Made by a program: the position numbers and the translations under genes
Assembly (NCBI GenBank): GCA_026936325.1
Contig: JAPTHN010000008.1
Coordinates: 17,638,259 to 17,702,258 of the forward strand
Length of the DNA stretch: 64,000 bases
Reading direction: 5' to 3'
Origin: Platynereis dumerilii
Lineage: Eukaryota > Annelida > Polychaeta > Phyllodocida > Nereididae
The notes under the pieces: model-generated
The model's database searches: none
What the model was told of the DNA's origin: nothing
What the model saw: the letters and a program-made list of their open reading frames with translations, nothing else
Part shown: positions 63,961-64,000 of the stretch, piece by piece
Position numbering within the stretch: the first letter of the stretch is position 1
Layout of the letters: every line of letters begins with the position of its first letter

Positions 63961-64000
63961 TATTTTGTGTTCAGATGCTCGCTATTGGTACCAAATAAGT

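Overview
This window is AT-rich, gene-poor metazoan nuclear DNA. It is built almost entirely of transposable elements and repeats, many nested inside each other. The mix of LINEs from at least three lineages, a BEL/Pao LTR element, a Penelope-like element, hAT-, Harbinger- and Tc1/mariner-type elements, foldback elements and tRNA-derived SINE pieces, together with a C2H2 zinc-finger gene, suggests a marine invertebrate, probably a deuterostome such as an echinoderm. That is an impression from style and is not proven. Nothing bacterial, organellar or CRISPR-like was seen.

Layout. 0-9.2 kb: short hAT-like MITEs and a large inverted repeat (arms 2567-4124 and 6063-7734) with an extra tandem copy of part of one arm, carrying two nested MITEs and flanked by SINE-like copies; then a decayed Tc1/mariner transposase. 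9.7-10.6 kb: a Penelope-like fragment split by a hAT-like MITE. 11.9-14.0 kb: a MITE split by a 5'-truncated L2/CR1-like LINE. 15.0-16.2 kb: a palindromic TA-flanked foldback element. 16.7-18.3 kb: the only host gene I recognise, a 13-finger C2H2 protein whose finger 9 is split by a Harbinger-type MITE. 20.2-22.3 kb: a truncated RTE-like LINE with target-site duplications. 24.3-24.6 kb: a near-perfect palindrome with a tRNA-Val-like loop.

From 26.9 to 54.7 kb there is a tandem array of about 3-3.6 kb units (one tail, three units, one partial) into which many elements have jumped: a young BEL/Pao element (27.8-33.4 kb), a hairpin element, several foldbacks, and a hAT-like element (40860-48371) that itself holds a full-length LINE (41043-47964, minus strand). 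From 56.7 to 64 kb there are a 3.4 kb TIR-bounded repeat with a 12-bp minisatellite, and a foldback element whose long arms are built of tandem subunits.

The most interesting object is the full-length LINE. Its ORF1 (630 aa) has an N-terminal disordered region with seven TQT/SQT motifs (four of them on an exact 12-residue period), then a complete NADAR domain (YbiA-type ADP-ribose/N-glycosidase fold), then an SGNH/GDSL-type hydrolase domain with its Ser and Asp-x-x-His motifs. ORF2 carries an APE endonuclease, a reverse transcriptase and a C-terminal zinc knuckle, and is open apart from one apparent single-base slip in an A run. Esterase-type ORF1 proteins are known in the CR1 group; a NADAR domain fused to one in a LINE is not something I know to be described.
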